Positions 1 through 9,011 of a stretch of 64,000 nucleotides of DNA are shown in pieces. The position numbers and the translations under genes were made by a program. Source of the DNA: Rhizobium sp. Leaf453. GTDB lineage: Bacteria; Pseudomonadota; Alphaproteobacteria; Rhizobiales; Rhizobiaceae. Where the stretch lies: positions 248,001 to 312,000 of the forward strand of contig NZ_LMRG01000029.1 of assembly GCF_001425605.1 (NCBI RefSeq). Reading direction: 5' to 3'. Within the stretch, counting starts at the first letter, position 1, and the number at the start of each line of letters is the position of its first letter. The notes under the pieces were generated by a model. It searched no databases. It saw only the letters and a program-made list of their open reading frames with translations, and had not been told where the DNA came from.

Positions 1-660
1 AATTTCCCAGCTACCCTTGATCGTCATTTCGCCGGCGAGTGTCTTCAGGCCCAGCTTTTCAATAGCATCCTTGGCCTTGGCGTCCTCGACGTCGGAGAGG
101 TCGGCCTTGATGCCGGAAAGCGTGGCATCGAAATCGAAGCCGGCGTCGCTCTCCTGCTTTGTCAGGTTGGCTTCCGATTCTTCCATCGAGAAGACCTGCT
201 TGCCCTTGGCGGTCACGGTGACCGGGCCAGTCGATGCCGATTCGTACAGCAGAATGTCGTTGACGGTGCCGCCATTCGGATTGCCCGGAATGTTCAGGCC
301 GCCGAGCGTGATGTCCTTGGCGGTAAAGGCAGTGTCGTCTTCCTTGACGTCGACATCCGGAAGGCTCACGGTTTCGACATAATAGCCGCCGTTGTCGGTT
401 TCCTCGACGCCTTCAAGCGTGACTTCGCCGACCTTCAGGTCCTTGCCCGGTGCCGCGGCTGACTTGACGGTGACGCCCGTGAGGGTGACCGTCGTGCCAT
501 CGACATTGACGCCTTCATAGGCGACCGTCGCGCCGCTCGAGCCGGAAGCGGCATTCAGCTTGGTGACGAGGTCGGCGCCGTCGAGTGCGAAGGCCGGGCC
601 GGACAGGCCGATGAAGGCGGCGCTCGCGAGCATCAGACGGAGGTGGCGGGTAGACGTCAT
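1..660 (-). CDS. Exported protein of unknown function, 3' end cut by the window
   Basis: The reading frame is open from an ATG at 660 to the window edge, giving 220 residues without a stop, so the C-terminus lies outside. The N-terminus has a basic start and a hydrophobic stretch ending in GPAFA before LDGADL, a normal Sec signal peptide with cleavage near residue 26. The mature part is acidic, rich in Val, Thr, Gly and Asp, with alternating short beta-like segments and no cysteine or catalytic motif that I can see. It is probably a periplasmic or outer-membrane-associated beta-rich protein. I do not recognise the family. The 149 bases to the next gene on the same strand suggest its own promoter. 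Confidence 0.75.
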   Translation of the reverse strand, partial: MTSTRHLRLMLASAAFIGLSGPAFALDGADLVTKLNAASGSSGATVAYEGVNVDGTTVTLTGVTVKSAAAPGKDLKVGEVTLEGVEETDNGGYYVETVSLPDVDVKEDDTAFTAKDITLGGLNIPGNPNGGTVNDILLYESASTGPVTVTAKGKQVFSMEESEANLTKQESDAGFDFDATLSGIKADLSDVEDAKAKDAIEKLGLKTLAGEMTIKGSWEI

Positions 661-809
661 GGGGCGGTTCCTTTGTTGTAAAGGTTTAATTTCGAAGGCA
701 TTTCTAATACGGATTAAGGCCGAAATATATTCGAATTCGCTTCCGGAGTCATGTTTTGTGCCGCCGCTCATTTTCGGCATGACGGCGCAGTGAAAAATAC
801 GGATCGCCG

Positions 810-1208
810 CTATTTCACGACGACGTCGATTGCGTCCTGAATATACTTCGTATCGGATCGGCCCTCATATTTCTGCATGTTCATGCCGTAGGTAAAACGG
901 TCTTTGCCATGAAAGCCGGCTTTCGGCTTGAAAAGGATCGCCATGCCCCATGCCGGCCGGCCGTCGCAGAGTTTTGAAATGTTGTTGATCTTGTATTTTA
1001 CCCATTGAAACCGGACGCTGCCATGCTCCGGTGCCTTCACCACCGTCATCTTCGGCTTGGCAATGTTGCGGCAATTCGGGGTGACGCCGGTGACGAAATT
1101 GATGGCGCTTTCGCGGCCTGCGGGAATGGTCACGTCGGCCGCATGAACGGTTTGCAACGAGAGAAGGGAGACAATGGCTACTACGGCAAATTTTGGCGAG
1201 ATACGCAT
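810..1208 (-). CDS. Small secreted Ig-like/cadherin-like protein
   Basis: This is a 132-residue protein. I chose the ATG at 1208 because it is followed by a clear signal peptide (MRISPKFAVVAIVSLLSLQ, cleavage after VHA); a longer frame extends upstream to 1463 but has no such logic and would run into the parC 5' region. The mature chain contains a V.VV..P.HGSV segment and a PKAGFHGKDRFTYGM segment, the pattern seen in bacterial Ig-like or cadherin-like tandem repeat domains (a G-x-D-x-F-x-Y strand), here as a single copy. Two cysteines could form a disulfide in the periplasm. The exact role is unknown. It is divergent from parC. Confidence 0.65.
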   Translation of the reverse strand: MRISPKFAVVAIVSLLSLQTVHAADVTIPAGRESAINFVTGVTPNCRNIAKPKMTVVKAPEHGSVRFQWVKYKINNISKLCDGRPAWGMAILFKPKAGFHGKDRFTYGMNMQKYEGRSDTKYIQDAIDVVVK

Positions 1209-1401
1209 GTTGGCCTTTATGGACGAGTCGCTGAGATAGTCCCGGCAGCGGTTAGCATGGTTGCAACCATATGTGGTAGGGTGCGCGACAGCTTTTTGAT
1301 GCGCGCGGTTAATGACTGTTGACTTCCCGCCATCCCGGTTCTCCACAGCGCAATGCCCTGCAATCCTTGCTGTTGCGGGCATCTTGGAGTAGCAAGAAAC
1401 C

Positions 1402-3678
1402 ATGGGACAGAGCCTTTTGCCGCCGTCTGGCGGAGACGATAACATCCAACCGGTCGACCTCAAGGCGGCGCTGGAAGAGCGCTACCTTGCCTATGCGCTG
1501 TCGACCATCATGCACCGTGCGCTTCCGGACGTGCGCGACGGCCTGAAGCCGGTCCATCGCCGCATCGTCCATGCGATGAGCGAAATGGGGCTGCGCTCCA
1601 ATTCCTCGTTCAAGAAATGCGCCCGTATTGTCGGCGATGTCATCGGTAAATTCCACCCGCACGGTGACCAGTCGGTCTATGACGCGTTGGTGCGTTTGGC
1701 GCAGGATTTCTCGCAGCGCTACCCGATCGTCGATGGCCAGGGCAACTTCGGTAATATCGACGGCGACAGCGCCGCTGCGTACCGCTACACCGAAGCGCGC
1801 ATGACGGATGTCGCGAGCCTCCTGCTCGAAGGCATCGACCAGGACGCCGTGGATTTCCGGCCGACCTACAACGAGGAGGATCAGGAACCGGTCGTCATGC
1901 CGGGCGCCTTCCCGAACCTGCTGGCCAACGGCGCTGCCGGCATTGCTGTCGGCATGGCGACATCCATTCCGCCGCACAACGCGCACGAGCTTTGCGACGC
2001 GGCCCTGCACCTGATCAAGAACCCGACTGCCACGATCGAAGACCTGATGTTCGATCCGAACAATCCTGAGCGGGGCGGGATCGAAGGTCCGGATCTTCCG
2101 ACCGGCGGTATCATCATCGACAGCCGCGAGAGCATGATTGAGGCCTATAAGACGGGTCGCGGCGGTTTTCGCGTTCGCGCCAAGTGGGAGGTCGAGGATA
2201 CCGGCCGCGGCGGTTACCAGATCATCGTCACCGAAATCCCCTTCCAGGTGCAGAAGTCGCGTCTGATCGAAAAGATCGCCGAACTGCTCATCGCCCGCAA
2301 GCTGCCGCTGCTTGAGGATGTGCGTGACGAATCCGCCGAGGATGTCCGGCTGGTGCTGGTGCCGAAGAGCCGCTCTGTCGATCCGACCATCCTGATGGAA
2401 TCGCTGTTCAAGCTGTCGGAACTGGAAAATCGCATTCCGCTCAACATGAACGTCCTGTCCATGGGCCGCGTGCCCAAGGTGATGGCGCTGAACGAGGTTC
2501 TGCTGGAATGGCTGGATCATCGCCGCGAGGTGCTGCAGCGCCGGTCGCGCTTCCGGTTGGCCGCCATCGATCGCCGGCTGGAAATCCTCGGCGGCTATCT
2601 CGTCGCCTATCTGAACCTAGATGAAGTCATCCGCATTATCCGCGAGGAGGATGAGCCGAAGCCTGCTTTGATGGCGCGTTTCACGCTAACGGACCTCCAG
2701 GCGGAATCGATCCTCAACATGCGGCTGCGCTCACTGCGCAAGCTGGAAGAGTTCGAGATTCAAACCGAGTTCGATGCCCTGTCGAAGGAGAAGACGGAGA
2801 TCGAGACTCTGCTCGCCTCCGACGACAAGCAGTGGCAGACGGTCGCCTGGGAAATCGGCGAAGTGAAGAAGAAGTTTGCCAAGGCCACCGAGCTTGGCAA
2901 GCGCCGCACACTGTTCTCCAATGCCCCGGAAGCCGATCTGGAGGCCATCCAGCAGGCGATGATCGAGAAGGAACCGATCACCGTCGTCATCTCCGACAAG
3001 GGCTGGATCCGCGCGCTGAAGGGGCATATTTCCGATGTCTCGACGCTGCAGTTCAAGGAAGGTGACGGTCTGAATCTGTCGTTCACCGCCTCGACCACCG
3101 ACCGCATCCTGATCGTTACCACTGGCGGCAAGGCCTATACGCTGGGCGGCGACAAGCTGCCGGGCGGGCGCGGTCATGGCGAACCGCTGCGCATCATGGT
3201 CGACATGGAGAACGACCAGGACGTCCTGACCGCCTTCGTCCATGATCCCGCGCGCAAGCTGCTGATTTCGTCCGCCGCCGGCAATGGCTTCGTCGTGCCG
3301 GAAGCCGACATGGTCGCCAATACCCGCAAGGGCAAGCAGATCATGAACGTGGCGATGCCGGACGAAGCCAAGCTGGTCATTCCGGTCAAGGGCGATCACG
3401 TCGCCATCGTCGGCGAAAACCGCAAGATGCTGGTGTTTCCGCTCGCCCAGATCCCGGAAATGGGACGCGGCAAGGGTGTGCGCCTGCAGCGCTACAAGGA
3501 TGGCGGCGTGTCCGATATCCGCTGCTTCGCCATCGCTGACAGCCTCACCTGGGCAGACAGCGCCGGCCGCAGCTTTGCGAAAAACAAGGACGAACTGCTG
3601 GAATGGCTGGGCGACCGCGCATCGGCGGGCAGGGCGGTGCCGAAGGGCTTCCCGAGAAGCGGGAAGTTTACGGGATGA
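1402..3678 (+). CDS. parC: DNA topoisomerase IV subunit A
   Basis: ParC is the breakage-reunion subunit of topoisomerase IV, which with ParE decatenates daughter chromosomes and relaxes supercoils. The 758-residue length fits alphaproteobacterial ParC. The N-terminal winged-helix/tower core carries [10 protein letters not shown] (about 46-55), [12 protein letters not shown] (about 86-97), and the [10 protein letters not shown] block in which Tyr129 should be the DNA-linking tyrosine. The C-terminal part (from about residue 500) carries beta-pinwheel repeats such as [12 protein letters not shown]. It is ParC rather than GyrA by its shorter length and by the lack of a long acidic C-terminal tail with a GyrA box; this call is from family knowledge. 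A GGAG motif lies 13 bases before the ATG. Confidence 0.95.
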   Translation: MGQSLLPPSGGDDNIQPVDLKAALEERYLAYALSTIMHRALPDVRDGLKPVHRRIVHAMSEMGLRSNSSFKKCARIVGDVIGKFHPHGDQSVYDALVRLAQDFSQRYPIVDGQGNFGNIDGDSAAAYRYTEARMTDVASLLLEGIDQDAVDFRPTYNEEDQEPVVMPGAFPNLLANGAAGIAVGMATSIPPHNAHELCDAALHLIKNPTATIEDLMFDPNNPERGGIEGPDLPTGGIIIDSRESMIEAYKTGRGGFRVRAKWEVEDTGRGGYQIIVTEIPFQVQKSRLIEKIAELLIARKLPLLEDVRDESAEDVRLVLVPKSRSVDPTILMESLFKLSELENRIPLNMNVLSMGRVPKVMALNEVLLEWLDHRREVLQRRSRFRLAAIDRRLEILGGYLVAYLNLDEVIRIIREEDEPKPALMARFTLTDLQAESILNMRLRSLRKLEEFEIQTEFDALSKEKTEIETLLASDDKQWQTVAWEIGEVKKKFAKATELGKRRTLFSNAPEADLEAIQQAMIEKEPITVVISDKGWIRALKGHISDVSTLQFKEGDGLNLSFTASTTDRILIVTTGGKAYTLGGDKLPGGRGHGEPLRIMVDMENDQDVLTAFVHDPARKLLISSAAGNGFVVPEADMVANTRKGKQIMNVAMPDEAKLVIPVKGDHVAIVGENRKMLVFPLAQIPEMGRGKGVRLQRYKDGGVSDIRCFAIADSLTWADSAGRSFAKNKDELLEWLGDRASAGRAVPKGFPRSGKFTG

Positions 3679-3708
3679 TTGGGATTCTCATCTCATCATC
3701 TCCGACGC

Positions 3709-4098
3709 TTATTCGGCTTTGATAACGAAATCGCGAAGAAAACGCGTAGCGCCTGCCTCATCTATTTCGCCTGCGGCAACGGATAGGACGAAACTGAAGA
3801 GGTTGGCGTCCGTGGTTTCGATTTCATATCCATGGTCCATGAGGAAAACGGCCGCTGCGACAATCGCGATGCGCTTGTTTCCATCAATGAACGCGTGGTT
3901 CATCGCAAGACCGTAGAGATAGGCTGCTGCCAATTCGATGATATCATCGCAGCCATAATTCGCCTTGTTGAAAGCGCGAGCCAAAGCAGATTCCAGCGCG
4001 CCTTCGTCTCTGAGGCCGAAGGCGCCGCCAAATCGCTCGATCTGCATCGTGTGCAACTGTTCGACGATCTTGCGGTCGAGAAAAATCCAGTCGCTCAT
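3709..4098 (-). CDS. doc: Fic/Doc-family toxin (death-on-curing type)
   Basis: This 129-residue protein has the Doc signature HAFIDGNKR at residues 68-76, the nucleotide-binding and catalytic Fic motif. The D-G-N-K-R form is typical of Doc, whose characterised members phosphorylate EF-Tu and stop translation, rather than of AMPylating Fic proteins with G-N-G-R. The N-terminal FGLRDEGALESAL segment is also characteristic. The start ATG overlaps the stop of the upstream AbrB-like gene (ATGA), so the two are translationally coupled as a toxin-antitoxin pair. The gene converges on parC with only 30 bases between stops. Confidence in the family is high; the target is inferred. Confidence 0.9.
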   Translation of the reverse strand: MSDWIFLDRKIVEQLHTMQIERFGGAFGLRDEGALESALARAFNKANYGCDDIIELAAAYLYGLAMNHAFIDGNKRIAIVAAAVFLMDHGYEIETTDANLFSFVLSVAAGEIDEAGATRFLRDFVIKAE

Positions 4099-4316
4099 TC
4101 AGCCAGCTTCTTCAGAGCGACCTTATATTTGTCCATGAAACGGTTGGCATGTTCGAGTTGACGCTGAAATGCTTCGTCAAGCGGCTGCAAGTGATAACCG
4201 CCGTCCTTGGCTGTAAGCGCCACCTGGTCCCCCGCTTTTACCCCCATGCGATCAAGGGCTTCCTTCGGGATGATGATACCCTCGGAATTGCCGATCTTGC
4301 GGATGGTGATATTCAT
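4095..4316 (-). CDS. AbrB/MazE-type antitoxin partner of Doc
   Basis: This 73-residue protein begins MNITIRKIGNSEGIIIPKE, the swapped-hairpin SpoVT/AbrB DNA-binding fold, followed by a short acidic and helical C-terminal tail that would wrap the toxin. The ATG at 4316 is chosen because it starts directly at the fold; an upstream ATG at 4361 would add 15 residues encoded across the inverted-repeat operator. The stop overlaps the toxin start by the ATGA arrangement, with the antitoxin first as expected for autoregulated type II modules. Doc toxins classically pair with Phd; pairing with an AbrB-type antitoxin is a known but less common combination. Confidence 0.88.
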   Translation of the reverse strand: MNITIRKIGNSEGIIIPKEALDRMGVKAGDQVALTAKDGGYHLQPLDEAFQRQLEHANRFMDKYKVALKKLAE

Positions 4317-4325
4317 GAGAGGCCT

Positions 4326-4352
4326 CCATGTTATAATTGCGTTATAACATGG
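4326..4352. promoter_or_regulatory. Perfect 11-bp inverted repeat, probable operator of the toxin-antitoxin operon
   Basis: Arms CCATGTTATAA (4326-4336) and TTATAACATGG (4342-4352) are exact reverse complements around a 5-base spacer. The site lies 9 bases upstream of the antitoxin ATG on the minus strand, where binding would block transcription or initiation. Antitoxins of this class usually repress their own operon through such palindromes. Binding by this antitoxin is inferred. Confidence 0.75.
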
Positions 4353-4397
4353 CTTTCTCAAAGCAGCAATTGACGCGCACTTCTCCGCGCAGTCAGG

Positions 4398-5309
4398 TCA
4401 TCCCGTAAACGGAAACTCGTTGGAAGCCTCGCCTTTGTCGGCGGATTTCTGACGCATCTGCCAGAGTGAGTGGCCGACCAGCGCGACGATCAGGATGGCG
4501 CCGCCGATCAGGGTGTTCTGCGTCGGAACCTCGTTGAAGGTCAGCCAGATCCAGATCGGCGCGAGGATGGTTTCGAGCAGGTAGAACATGCCGACTTCCG
4601 GCGCGGACAGGTAGCGTGGGCCGGTGGCAAGGCAGAAGAAGGCGAGCGGGATCATGAACAGGCCGTCGAAGATGATCCAGCCGGGGTGGGCGATCTGCAG
4701 GCCTTCGGCAGGTGAGAGCATATAGCCGATCACACAGGGGAAAATGGCGGTGGCAAGCGGAACCAGCCCCATATCCTTGCCGCTGGCTCGGCTGACGGTG
4801 ATGGCGCTGGCGAGCATCAATGCGGAACAGAGCGCCAGGGCGTCGCCGAAGAAATTGCCGCTCTTCAGGCCGTCATGGACGATCAGGCCGACACCGAAGA
4901 CCATAACCGCCATGGTCACGAGCGTGGCGTTGGAGGGGCGTTCCTTGAGGAAGATCCAGGACAAGACAGCCGCGAACATCGAGGTGAAGGCGACGATGAA
5001 AACGACGTTGGCGGTCGCCGTGTTGAACACCGATAATAGGAAGGTAAAAGAACCGAGGCCGTAAAACAGGCCCGCCAGAAGACCGACCTTGCCGGGGACC
5101 AGTCCAATCCTCTTGCCGAGAACTCTATTGAGCATAACCCAGGCGACAATCGCCACCGAGAAGGTGCATAGGCTTCTCACAGCGAGCAAAGACCAGACTT
5201 CCCCGTCCGAGGAACGGATCAGCGGAATGTCGAAGGAAAGGGCAAGGCCGCCAAGTCCGGTAATAAGAAGCCCGCGGCGGTGGTGGGCGGCATCGATTGT
5301 CTGGCTCAA
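4398..5309 (-). CDS. DMT-superfamily (EamA) membrane transporter
   Basis: The 303 residues contain about ten hydrophobic segments in two homologous halves, the EamA drug/metabolite transporter layout; each half ends in a run such as LSWIFLKERPS near residue 120 and WLTFNEVPTQNTLIGGA near 265, the conserved E-x-P region. The substrate cannot be told from sequence. The best start is a TTG at 5309, just 3 bases after the bpt stop, which suggests co-transcription with bpt; there is no ATG close by and the Shine-Dalgarno match is weak, so the start is uncertain. The C-terminus is a short charged cytoplasmic tail. Confidence 0.85.
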   Translation of the reverse strand: MSQTIDAAHHRRGLLITGLGGLALSFDIPLIRSSDGEVWSLLAVRSLCTFSVAIVAWVMLNRVLGKRIGLVPGKVGLLAGLFYGLGSFTFLLSVFNTATANVVFIVAFTSMFAAVLSWIFLKERPSNATLVTMAVMVFGVGLIVHDGLKSGNFFGDALALCSALMLASAITVSRASGKDMGLVPLATAIFPCVIGYMLSPAEGLQIAHPGWIIFDGLFMIPLAFFCLATGPRYLSAPEVGMFYLLETILAPIWIWLTFNEVPTQNTLIGGAILIVALVGHSLWQMRQKSADKGEASNEFPFTG

Positions 5310-5312
5310 GTC

Positions 5313-6083
5313 TCAGTCCGATTCAGTGGCTGCGCTTTCCTCTGTATAGCGCTCCCACCCCTGAGCCATAAGGTGCTCTTGCGGCAAAAACTTTGTTTTA
5401 TAATCCATCTTGCGTGAGCCCTTGACCCAGTAGCCGAGATAGACGTGGGGCAGGCCGCGTTCCTTTACCTTGCGTATATGGTCGAGGATCATGAACGTGC
5501 CCAGCGATCGCTCCGACAGGGCGGGATCGAAGTAGGAATAGACCATCGACAGGCCGTCGCCCATCTTGTCGGTCAAGGCAGCGCAAATTAGCGGACCTTT
5601 TTCGCCGCCGATGCCATCGCCTTCGACCTTCAACCGGTATTCGATGATCTTGGTGTTGACGTGCGTGTCCTCCACCATCATCGCGTAGTCGAGCACAGAC
5701 ATATCCGACATGCCGCCCTTCTGGTGGCGATGGTCGAGATAGCGGCGGAACAGGCTGTATTGCTCGCTGGACGGCTCGGCCGGATATTCCGTCGAGACGA
5801 CGTCGCGATTGAGCGCAAGAATGCGGCGCATCGAGCGCGTCGGCACGAATTCGCCGGCGACGATCCGCACGGAGACACAGGCGCGGCAGCTTTCGCAGGC
5901 TGGGCGATAGGCGATGTTCTGCGAACGGCGGAACCCGCCCTGGGTCAACAGGTCGTTGAGTTCGGGCGCGCGTTCGCCCACCATATGCGTGAAGACTTTC
6001 CGCTCCATTTCCTGCGGCAGATACGGACAACTGGCCGGTGCGGTCAGGTAGAATTGTGGAGACGGTGCAGTTTGTGTGTTCAT
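5313..6083 (-). CDS. bpt: Aspartate/glutamate leucyltransferase (Bpt)
   Basis: Bpt transfers leucine from Leu-tRNA to proteins with N-terminal Asp or Glu, marking them for ClpS/ClpAP in the bacterial N-degron pathway. The 256 residues start with an N-terminal ATE-N domain containing the SCPYLPQ motif and the [16 protein letters not shown] cysteine cluster (about residues 58-73), then the ATE-C GNAT-like domain with [19 protein letters not shown] and [15 protein letters not shown]. These are the hallmark blocks of the bacterial arginyltransferase-like family; the Bpt name reflects the alphaproteobacterial specificity known for it. A DMT carrier gene follows at 3 bases. Confidence 0.93.
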   Translation of the reverse strand: MNTQTAPSPQFYLTAPASCPYLPQEMERKVFTHMVGERAPELNDLLTQGGFRRSQNIAYRPACESCRACVSVRIVAGEFVPTRSMRRILALNRDVVSTEYPAEPSSEQYSLFRRYLDHRHQKGGMSDMSVLDYAMMVEDTHVNTKIIEYRLKVEGDGIGGEKGPLICAALTDKMGDGLSMVYSYFDPALSERSLGTFMILDHIRKVKERGLPHVYLGYWVKGSRKMDYKTKFLPQEHLMAQGWERYTEESAATESD

Positions 6084-6261
6084 AAGGTGCGGAAATCGCT
6101 CTTCATGGCCGCTTCGAAAACCTTAGCATGGCGCAAGAATAAAAAAGGTCAATCGCGACTTTTCGAACAGCCGCGTTGCACTGCGATAAACCGATTTTTC
6201 CGTGTTTTCCATGGGCTATTTCATATGGGCGACACAAGGGTCGCCCAAGCCCATCGGCGAA

Positions 6262-6726
6262 TCAATAGATATCCCGGCGAACCGTGACCGTGCCAATCAG
6301 CAAATCGTGCAGCAGGCGGCCGCGATCGGTGAACAAGCCGACCATTAACACTAGCGGCGTCAGCAGCGCATTGGCGATCCAGAAGATCACGAGGTGTACG
6401 ATGGCCGTCAAGAAATCCATCGGCCGTCCATCGGTGCGGGCAATCGCGAGCCCCATCATGCGCATGCCGGGCGACGCCTGGCTGCTGCTGCCAACGGTCA
6501 TGCCGAAATAGAGCATAGCGAGACCGGCAAACAGGACGGGATAGAGGAAGAAACCGAGGCCCAGCGTCAGGATGCCGAGGAAAAACACGACCACAGCCGC
6601 GGGGATCCAGAGCAGCGCAACGATCGCATAGTCGATGACGAATGCGATCACCCGCCGGCTGAGCACGCCCTGATAGGCACGCCAGTCTGTGCTGGGGATA
6701 CGAAGGTTTTCGTCACGAAAGGTCAT
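6262..6726 (-). CDS. RDD-family integral membrane protein
   Basis: The 154-residue protein starts with a short cytoplasmic segment and then the RDD pattern: SRRVIAFVIDYAIVALL (the Arg-Asp-Asp-like polar residues inside the first helix, R and D at about 26 and 31), a second hydrophobic block around 45-70, and a final pair around 105-130, followed by the GRLLHDLLIGTVTVRR terminus typical of the family. RDD proteins are three- to four-helix membrane proteins; some have been linked to ion transport, most have no known role. GGAGA lies 7 bases before the ATG at 6726. The space between this gene and bpt (6084-6261) holds no other gene that I can see. Confidence 0.88.
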   Translation of the reverse strand: MTFRDENLRIPSTDWRAYQGVLSRRVIAFVIDYAIVALLWIPAAVVVFFLGILTLGLGFFLYPVLFAGLAMLYFGMTVGSSSQASPGMRMMGLAIARTDGRPMDFLTAIVHLVIFWIANALLTPLVLMVGLFTDRGRLLHDLLIGTVTVRRDIY

Positions 6727-6927
6727 TCAGATGTCTCCGGTTAGTCCGCAGATGGATATGGGGAGGAGTAAATGGAAAAACAATGGATGGATGGCTCGGT
6801 AGCTTTCGACCGGCAGAAAATGCCGCCACGACACCGATAATTCTAGTGAGCGGCATCTACCGAACAAGCTCGGAGGCTGCACCTCCGAGAATGGTTTGCA
6901 ATCCAAGTCCGGACGTATCCGGACGCG

Positions 6928-7092
6928 TTACAGGCAGGCTCTGCGTGGCCGCGACCGCAACTCGGCCGGGTCATGTCCCAGACCGATCAGGGTCTGGTCA
7001 TCCAGACGGCTCAAGGCATCGTTGACGTACGGACGCATCCGGCGCTCTTGCGCCGCGACAAGGCGATCGAAAAATCCAATCTTTGCAGACAT
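6928..7092 (-). CDS. DUF1127-like small protein, 54 residues
   Basis: The ATG at 7092 is preceded by a perfect AAGGAG six bases upstream, and the frame runs 54 codons to a TAA at 6928-6930. The protein (starting MSAKIGFFDRL) has the LSRLDDQTLIGLGHDPAELR segment at about 27-46, closely matching the L-x-x-L-[SD]-D-x-x-L-x-D-I-G-[IL]-x-R-x-E motif of DUF1127 proteins, which are Arg-rich regulators of RNA turnover, phosphate and stress physiology in Rhizobiaceae. The C-terminus is arginine-rich (RSRPRRACL). It stands alone between hemB and the RDD gene with 200 bases of apparently non-coding sequence after it. Confidence 0.72.
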   Translation of the reverse strand: MSAKIGFFDRLVAAQERRMRPYVNDALSRLDDQTLIGLGHDPAELRSRPRRACL

Positions 7093-7240
7093 GGGAAACT
7101 CCTTTTGTTGGAAAGGATTTTACGCGATTGCGCGCACCTATGCCGTGTTAAGCCGGAAACCGAGCTATGCGGCCGGGGCGTGTCTTTACCCTTTTGAGGG
7201 AGAGAGTGATGGCCAGCGACGGGCATAGCCGACTATTGGT

Positions 7241-8254
7241 TCACCGCTTGGCCAGGATCCTCGCAACATCGACAGCGAAATAGCTCAGGATCCCGTCGCA
7301 GCCGGCGCGCTTGAAGGCGAGCAAGGTTTCGAGCATGACGCGTTCGCCGTCGATCCAGCCATTGGCGGCGGCGGCCTTGATCTGGGCATATTCGCCGGAA
7401 ACCTGATAGGCGAAGACCGGCAGGCCGAAGGCTTCCTTCATTCGCCAGCATATATCGAGATAGGGAAGGCCGGGCTTGACCATCAACATGTCGGCACCTT
7501 CCTCGACATCGAGTGCTGCATCGCGAATGGCTTCGGTGCCGTTGGCCGGGTCGATGTAATAGGTCTTCTTGTCGCCCTTCAAGAGGCCGCCGGTGCCGAT
7601 TGCCTCGCGATAGGGGCCATAGAAGGCGGACGCGAACTTGGTGGCATAGGACATGATGCCGACGTTCTGATGTCCTGCGGCGTCGAGCGCCTGGCGGATC
7701 GCGCCGATGCGGCCATCCATCATGTCCGAGGGCGCGATGATATCGGCACCGGCATCCGCCTGCAGCACGGCTGCCTTGGCGATCTGCGCGACGGTTTCGT
7801 CGTTTATGATCTCGCCATCACGCAGGATGCCGTCATGCCCGTGGCTGGTGAAGGGATCGAGCGCGACGTCCGTGATGACGCCAATGTTGGGCACGGCCTT
7901 CTTGATTGCGCGGGTCGTCTCGTTGATGAGATTGTTGGCGGCGAGGCTGTTGGAGCCGGTCTCGTCGCGCAGTGACATATCGACATTGGGGAAGGTGGCG
8001 AGTGCCGGAATGCCGAGATCGGCCGCTTCCTTCGCTGCCTCCACCGCCTTGTCAATGCTCATGCGGTTGACGCCCGGCATGGCGGCGATCGGCTCTACGA
8101 TGCCGGAGCCGGAAACCACGAAGATCGGCCAGATCAGGTCATCCACCGTCAGCCGGTTTTCCTGCACCAGCCGGCGCGTCCAATCGGCCTTGCGGTTGCG
8201 GCGCATACGGCGGTGGCCGGTGATGAGGTCAACGGCATTGGTCTGGTCGGTCAT
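7241..8254 (-). CDS. hemB: Delta-aminolevulinic acid dehydratase (porphobilinogen synthase)
   Basis: HemB condenses two 5-aminolevulinate molecules into porphobilinogen in heme, siroheme and cobalamin synthesis. The 337-residue start at the ATG 8254 (MTDQTNAVDL) is preferred; an upstream in-frame start would add 15 unrelated residues. The TIM-barrel markers are present: the DLIWPIFV strand, DMMDGRIGAIR, MSYATKFASAFYGPYREA with the A-site lysine, and LMVKPGLPYLD with the Schiff-base lysine, then YQVSGEYA. The metal-site region reads LDPFTSHGHDG, lacking the cysteine triad of zinc enzymes, in agreement with the Mg-type enzymes common in alphaproteobacteria. Confidence 0.96.
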   Translation of the reverse strand: MTDQTNAVDLITGHRRMRRNRKADWTRRLVQENRLTVDDLIWPIFVVSGSGIVEPIAAMPGVNRMSIDKAVEAAKEAADLGIPALATFPNVDMSLRDETGSNSLAANNLINETTRAIKKAVPNIGVITDVALDPFTSHGHDGILRDGEIINDETVAQIAKAAVLQADAGADIIAPSDMMDGRIGAIRQALDAAGHQNVGIMSYATKFASAFYGPYREAIGTGGLLKGDKKTYYIDPANGTEAIRDAALDVEEGADMLMVKPGLPYLDICWRMKEAFGLPVFAYQVSGEYAQIKAAAANGWIDGERVMLETLLAFKRAGCDGILSYFAVDVARILAKR

Positions 8255-8485
8255 CGCACTGATCTTTCGGTCATTGGTGGTGTGCTGGCGGTGTATCACG
8301 CGAGGTAGGCAAAAGAAAACGCTGCGAAGCAGGGGCCGATCGACGCAGTGGCGTCCCTATCATCGATACGAAATGGCACCGGACAGGAACAATTTCCGCG
8401 TTCCACGGTTCACCTCCCGTCTGAAGGAGGCTGACGATCGCCATCGATGAACGGTGCGAGCGCCTTCGAAACCGAGGAGAAGACA

Positions 8486-8827
8486 ATGAAGACCCTTGCC
8501 AAACTTGCCCTTGCAGCCGTGATGTCCGCAACGCCGCTCGCCGGTTACGCCTATGCGCAGACCACCGGATCGGTCGTTCCCATGGTGGCCGACGACATGT
8601 TGACGATCGTCAATGTCGGCGAGGAAACCAATGCTGACAGCACCGACAGCACGATGATCCCGGAAACCTATCGCAACCCGTCACCGGAAACCATCACCAA
8701 GGCGCAGGCTGAAATCCAGAACGACCCGAACCTGGCGGCCGCGTTGCAGGCGAAGAACGTCCAGATCATCAATGTCATCGGGATCCAGACGGCGGCCAAT
8801 GGCGGCAAGATCGTCTATACCAAGTAA
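8486..8827 (+). CDS. Small exported protein of unknown function
   Basis: The 113-residue protein starts at ATG 8486 with GAGGAGA upstream and opens with MKTLAKLALAAVMSATPLAG, a signal peptide cleaved near AYAQ. The mature part is acidic and Asn/Thr rich, with a predicted helix SPETITKAQAEIQNDPNLAAAL and a closing strand IINVIGIQTAANGGKIVYTK. I know no function; proteins of this look are common as lone periplasmic proteins in Rhizobiaceae. It is a single-gene unit, since a strong hairpin terminator follows 13 bases after the stop. Confidence 0.7.
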   Translation: MKTLAKLALAAVMSATPLAGYAYAQTTGSVVPMVADDMLTIVNVGEETNADSTDSTMIPETYRNPSPETITKAQAEIQNDPNLAAALQAKNVQIINVIGIQTAANGGKIVYTK

Positions 8828-8840
8828 GCTTGACGCACAA

Positions 8841-8869
8841 AAAAGGGCTCCGTCGCGCGGAGCCCTTTT
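8841..8869 (+). terminator. Rho-independent terminator after the small exported protein
   Basis: A perfect 12-bp stem, AAAAGGGCTCCG (8841-8852) with CGGAGCCCTTTT (8858-8869), and a 5-base loop. The stem ends in a run of four T. The A run on the other side means it may also stop transcripts from the opposite strand. Confidence 0.9.
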
Positions 8870-9011
8870 GCTTGGGCGGTCGCTTAGCGGCAGTCGTCAT
8901 CGGGCGAATTTGCGATCGGCTCGCTTCTGCCTCTTTCAGTTCAGCCCTCAAATCCCATATGCATCTGCATAGAGGCGGTTTAGCCTTTCGAACAGGGCAG
9001 GGGGATGGTGC

